Translations under genes and position numbers: made by a program
Assembly: GCF_033473495.1 (NCBI RefSeq)
Contig: NC_088935.1
Location: 186,001 to 250,000 of the forward strand
Length of the DNA: 64,000 nt
Reading direction: 5' to 3'
Source of the DNA: Cercospora beticola
Lineage: Eukaryota > Ascomycota > Dothideomycetes > Mycosphaerellales > Mycosphaerellaceae
Notes under the pieces: generated by a model
Seen by the model: the letters and a program-made list of their open reading frames with translations, nothing else
Told to the model about the DNA's origin: nothing
The model's database searches: none
Shown here: positions 63,785-64,000 of the stretch, piece after piece
Layout of the letters: each line of letters begins with the position of its first letter
Position numbering within the stretch: the stretch's first letter is position 1

Positions 63785-64000
63785 TCAATCATCATCTTTA
63801 ACATCCCCCAACAGCGGCCCCGTCATCCCACGCATCCTCCTCTCCAACAAATCCTCCGAACTCGCCAACCGATTCACAACACTCCGACTCGTACTCGGAC
63901 TCACCGCCCCAGACATATGATGATACCGTCTCCACCTCATCCCATTCCTCCTCGAATTCGACGCACTACCCGCAGAAGCAGAAGAAGACGACCCATTCGC
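63785..64000 (-). CDS. C-terminal end of an unknown protein (partial at window edge)
   Basis: The frame enters from the right edge and ends at 63785, giving the last 71 residues. It is Ser/Arg-rich (SSSSASAGSASNSRRNG), followed by VVNRLASSEDLLERRMRGMT and an acidic end VKDDD. No family is recognised. Codon use (G-ending, as in CTG, TTG, GGG) and lack of stops support the minus strand over the overlapping plus-strand frame. Confidence 0.5.
   Translation of the reverse strand, partial: ANGSSSSASAGSASNSRRNGMRWRRYHHMSGAVSPSTSRSVVNRLASSEDLLERRMRGMTGPLLGDVKDDD

Noticed and set aside
63369..63920. 183-codon plus-strand open frame at the right edge
   Set aside because: It overlaps the L35 last exon and the minus-strand partial gene, whose reading is cleaner and Ser/Arg-rich in a sensible way.

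Overview
The window is nuclear DNA of a filamentous ascomycete, most likely a Dothideomycete of the Mycosphaerella type. The class comes from the gene set and gene style: short GT-AG introns of about 50-70 bp with CTNAC-like branch points, a non-reducing polyketide synthase, fungal-only families such as the DUF2236/mpaB-type oxygenase and LPxELRN-type proteins, and fungal orthologues of Rvs167, Vrp1, Atp10, Gos1, Nfs1 and Mix23. The finer placement is inference. Most genes carry introns, so the coding regions below were rebuilt by joining exons across splice sites that keep the frame.

Layout. 1-7.1 kb: xanthine dehydrogenase with a UaY-type operator upstream, convergent with a decayed cytochrome P450 whose intron holds a small foldback element. 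7.9-24.2 kb: housekeeping block (coiled-coil protein, BRD8/Bdc1-like bromodomain protein, DUF2236 oxygenase, GTPase-like/RasGEF fusion, MIX23, DNA ligase I, verprolin). 24.4-33.1 kb: a minimal polyketide locus, made of a SAT-KS-AT-PT-ACP-ACP-CMeT synthase with no releasing domain and a free-standing FSH-type serine hydrolase that could release its product. 33.1-35.5 kb: long non-coding stretch. 35.5-49.9 kb: ATP10, an LPGELRN-type protein, secreted asparaginase, a seven-helix membrane protein, a mitochondrial membrane protein, beta-tubulin, Rvs167 and cysteine desulfurase. 49.9-52 kb: an island of three tRNA-like Pol III genes with long introns. 52-64 kb: an MDR oxidoreductase, an Ascomycota-type protein of unknown role, a LIM protein, a second LPGELRN-type protein, Gos1, ribosomal protein L35 and the C-terminal end of an unknown gene.

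Most notable: beta-tubulin codon 198 reads Ala (GCG) where sensitive fungi carry Glu, the classical benzimidazole-resistance allele E198A. The PKS lacks TE/R and its product-template domain appears to carry Asn where the catalytic Asp is expected. The three tRNA-like genes have good A and B boxes and T-run terminators but no U33. Candidate regulatory sites that fit their genes were found: UaY site before xanthine dehydrogenase, MCB box before DNA ligase I, GATA sites before asparaginase, and a palindromic pair of SreA/GATA sites at 60.35 kb.
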